A stretch of 64,000 nt of DNA from Pseudoalteromonas rubra (lineage in GTDB: Bacteria > Pseudomonadota > Gammaproteobacteria > Enterobacterales > Alteromonadaceae), in NCBI RefSeq assembly GCF_005887095.1, contig NZ_PNCI01000018.1, positions 62,001 to 126,000 on the forward strand, read 5' to 3'. Positions 63,858-64,000 of this stretch are shown one piece after another. The notes beneath the pieces are model-generated. The model saw nothing but the letters and a program-made list of their open reading frames with translations. It was not told the origin of the DNA and ran no database searches. How positions within the stretch are numbered: the first letter of the stretch is position 1; the number at the start of each line of letters is the position of its first letter. Position numbers and translations under genes: made by a program.

Positions 63858-64000
63858 TTAGCTTAGCGAACTTAATACACGTTGCAAGTTTTCTTGCCCG
63901 TCCGTTTCAAGCCAGGTGACATCTGGCCAACTACGTAACCAAGTTAATTGGCGCTTCGCTAACTGCCTGGTCGCTGCAATCCCTTTGAAGAGCATTTCTT
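63858..64000 (-). CDS. miaA: tRNA dimethylallyltransferase, C-terminal end only
   Basis: The last 47 codons of miaA, cut by the right edge. The frame reads [19 protein letters not shown], the conserved C-terminal MiaA segment, and ends at TAA 63858-63860. MiaA adds the isopentenyl group to A37 of tRNAs that read UNN codons. The miaA-hfq order is the standard one, and the gap to hfq is about 80 bases. Confidence 0.9.
   Translation of the reverse strand, partial: EMLFKGIAATRQLAKRQLTWLRSWPDVTWLETDGQENLQRVLSSLS

Overview
This window looks like the chromosome of a marine gammaproteobacterium of the Alteromonadales, most likely Pseudoalteromonas. This is inferred from gene order (hfq-hflX-hflK-hflC-purA, trmJ-iscRSUA-hscBA-fdx, divergent serB/ytjB, proBA beside a tRNA-Ala) and from protein style; no species call is possible without a database search. 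Most of the window is ordinary core genome. The striking part is the first 22 kb.

Positions 1-22166 are the downstream end of a trans-acyltransferase polyketide/non-ribosomal peptide gene cluster. A truncated free-standing acyltransferase runs in from the left edge. A NodU/TobZ-type O-carbamoyltransferase follows, then a single 6,585-residue megasynthase. I read its architecture as KS-DH-KR-cMT-ACP / KS-KR-ACP / C-A-PCP / KS-KR-ACP / KS-KR-ACP-thioester reductase. No module carries its own AT. The adenylation pocket spells DFWNIGMVH(K), the classical threonine code. The third KR has lost its catalytic serine. The chain leaves by NAD(P)H-dependent reduction, so an aldehyde or alcohol product is expected, probably carbamoylated. 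A type II thioesterase that could serve this line sits alone at 29.8 kb. I do not recognise the product.

22.2-31.6 kb: serB and divergent ytjB, a small double-glycine-leader peptide with four cysteines (possible bacteriocin/RiPP precursor), yjjV, pdxH, argS, prfC, the type II thioesterase, zntB and tRNA-Arg(CCG). 31.8-39.7 kb is an accessory stretch. It holds a small HTH protein with a strong inverted repeat in front of it, a PnuC-type transporter with a kinase and a thiamine-binding-like protein (probable vitamin salvage), a SnoaL-like gene broken by an in-frame TGA, a Tat-exported GH109-type glycosidase, a NahK-like N-acetylhexosamine kinase with a nucleotidyltransferase (probable amino-sugar salvage), and gabD.

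39.7-46.1 kb: the complete isc iron-sulfur operon, reading leftwards from an unusual control region with three good type-1 IscR boxes, two of them lying in near-identical duplicated promoters. 46-64 kb: suhB, an enolase-superfamily sugar-acid enzyme with a class II aldolase, cytochrome c, an MFS transporter, an aminoacyl-tRNA editing protein, tRNA-Ala(TGC), proBA, a CPA1 antiporter, a Sel1-repeat protein, purA, hflC, hflK, hflX, hfq and the 3' end of miaA.
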